Assembly (NCBI RefSeq): GCF_022829285.1
Contig: NZ_JAKSYI010000040.1
Span: 1 to 64,000, forward strand
DNA length: 64,000 nt
Direction: 5' to 3'
Origin: Methylobacterium sp. J-078
Lineage (GTDB): Bacteria > Pseudomonadota > Alphaproteobacteria > Rhizobiales > Beijerinckiaceae
The position numbers and the translations under genes are program-made. The stretch's first letter is position 1. Each line of letters opens with the position of its first letter. Below are positions 63,765 to 64,000 of the stretch, in pieces. Under the pieces are notes generated by a model that had not been told where the DNA came from, did no database searches, and saw only the letters and a program-made list of their open reading frames with translations.

Positions 63765-64000
63765 CTAAGATCTGTAGTGAGTTCTTACCCTAGATGACCA
63801 AGATCTAATTCCCTCTCGAATGCCCTCCGAATTATCTGCACTCAGTTTTATCAGAAAGGAATCTGATGATCCTGTATCAAACAATCCTCCAACCACACCC
63901 TCTTCTCGCAAAATCAAGAGCGGCTTACCCAAAGCAAACAGGATACCCGCCTCAAGATGATTCCAAGGAGTAGGGTGCAACGTTTGATTAGCCGAGGATT
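63765..64000 (-). CDS. Partial low-GC gene, TIR/nucleotide-binding-like C-terminus (runs off right edge)
   Basis: The frame stays open to the window end; about 78 C-terminal residues are visible. The segment PTPWNHLEAGILFALGKPLLILREEGVVGGLFD resembles the C-terminal part of TIR-like or deoxyribosyltransferase-like nucleotide-binding folds (S/T-P-W-x3-E-x-G-x-A/L-x-A-L-G-K-P). Such domains occur in defence proteins that deplete or sense nucleotides. The composition is AT-rich. Only the tail is seen, so the family is a suggestion. It ends 45 bases before the ureC start on the same strand. Confidence 0.4.
   Translation of the reverse strand, partial: SSANQTLHPTPWNHLEAGILFALGKPLLILREEGVVGGLFDTGSSDSFLIKLSADNSEGIREGIRSWSSRVRTHYRS

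Overview
The window reads as a chromosomal stretch of a GC-rich alphaproteobacterium, most like Methylobacterium/Methylorubrum. That placement is inferred from the strong GC bias, the paralogue mix (SfnG/SfnB, TAXI protein, NodS-type methyltransferase, large RTX-like extracellular phosphoesterase with 'EGRDP' repeats, ureC-E-F-G) and the gene style. No rRNA, tRNA, CRISPR array or intact insertion sequence was seen. Two low-GC patches (about 59.2-59.9 kb and 63.72-64.0 kb) stand out as probably acquired DNA.

Layout, left to right. 0-0.9 kb: a partial CsbD-like gene and two head-to-head relics of a related small membrane-protein gene. 0.9-3.5 kb: an orphan TAXI binding protein and an HxRRGD glycosyltransferase-like gene. 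3.5-6.5 kb: a three-gene iron/cobalamin-type ABC importer. 6.6-12 kb: a hypothetical gene, a 1235-residue bifunctional PutA and a zinc-ribbon membrane protein. 12-14.2 kb: an SDR oxidoreductase behind a strong palindrome, then a convergent MFS gene. 14.3-19.6 kb: a TetR-controlled RND efflux operon led by a small membrane protein. 19.9-23 kb: a GH15 glucoamylase-type enzyme, a small acidic protein and a second SDR. 23-23.8 kb: a HicAB toxin-antitoxin pair with its operator. 23.8-26.8 kb: a GMC oxidoreductase translationally coupled to a fused hydrolase/subunit-3 protein. 27-35.5 kb: a 2807-residue extracellular nuclease/5'-nucleotidase, behind a possible PHO box.

35.8-41 kb holds branched-chain amino acid genes: MarR, a branched-chain aminotransferase, leuC-leuD and a divergent LysR regulator with a textbook T-N11-A dyad between it and leuC. 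41-46.9 kb is cell envelope and signalling: an NHL-type propeller, a MEKHLA/PAS protein, two MltB-type lytic transglycosylases, a secreted phospholipase A2-like protein and a receiver-only protein. 47.5-50 kb is a sulfone-sulfur scavenging pair, sfnG-sfnB. 50.1-53 kb holds a small conserved-looking protein and a GT-C type membrane protein. 53.1-56.5 kb is a compact four-gene operon: acyl-CoA-dehydrogenase-like, NodS-like methyltransferase, cytochrome b561-type, Tat-exported molybdopterin oxidoreductase. 56.7-58.4 kb is a chemoreceptor. 58.5-60 kb holds an IS110 relic and the low-GC patch. 60-63.7 kb is ureC-ureE-ureF-ureG on the minus strand; ureA, ureB and ureD are absent from the visible part, and ureC is preceded by low-GC DNA carrying the tail of an unrelated gene.

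No single system here is unmistakably new. The best candidates for a second look are the hydrolase-subunit 3 fusion paired with a GMC flavoenzyme, the giant phosphate-scavenging protein and its possible PHO box, the four-gene redox/methyltransferase operon, and the split urease locus. All functions are assigned by reading translated sequence for motifs; no database search was run.
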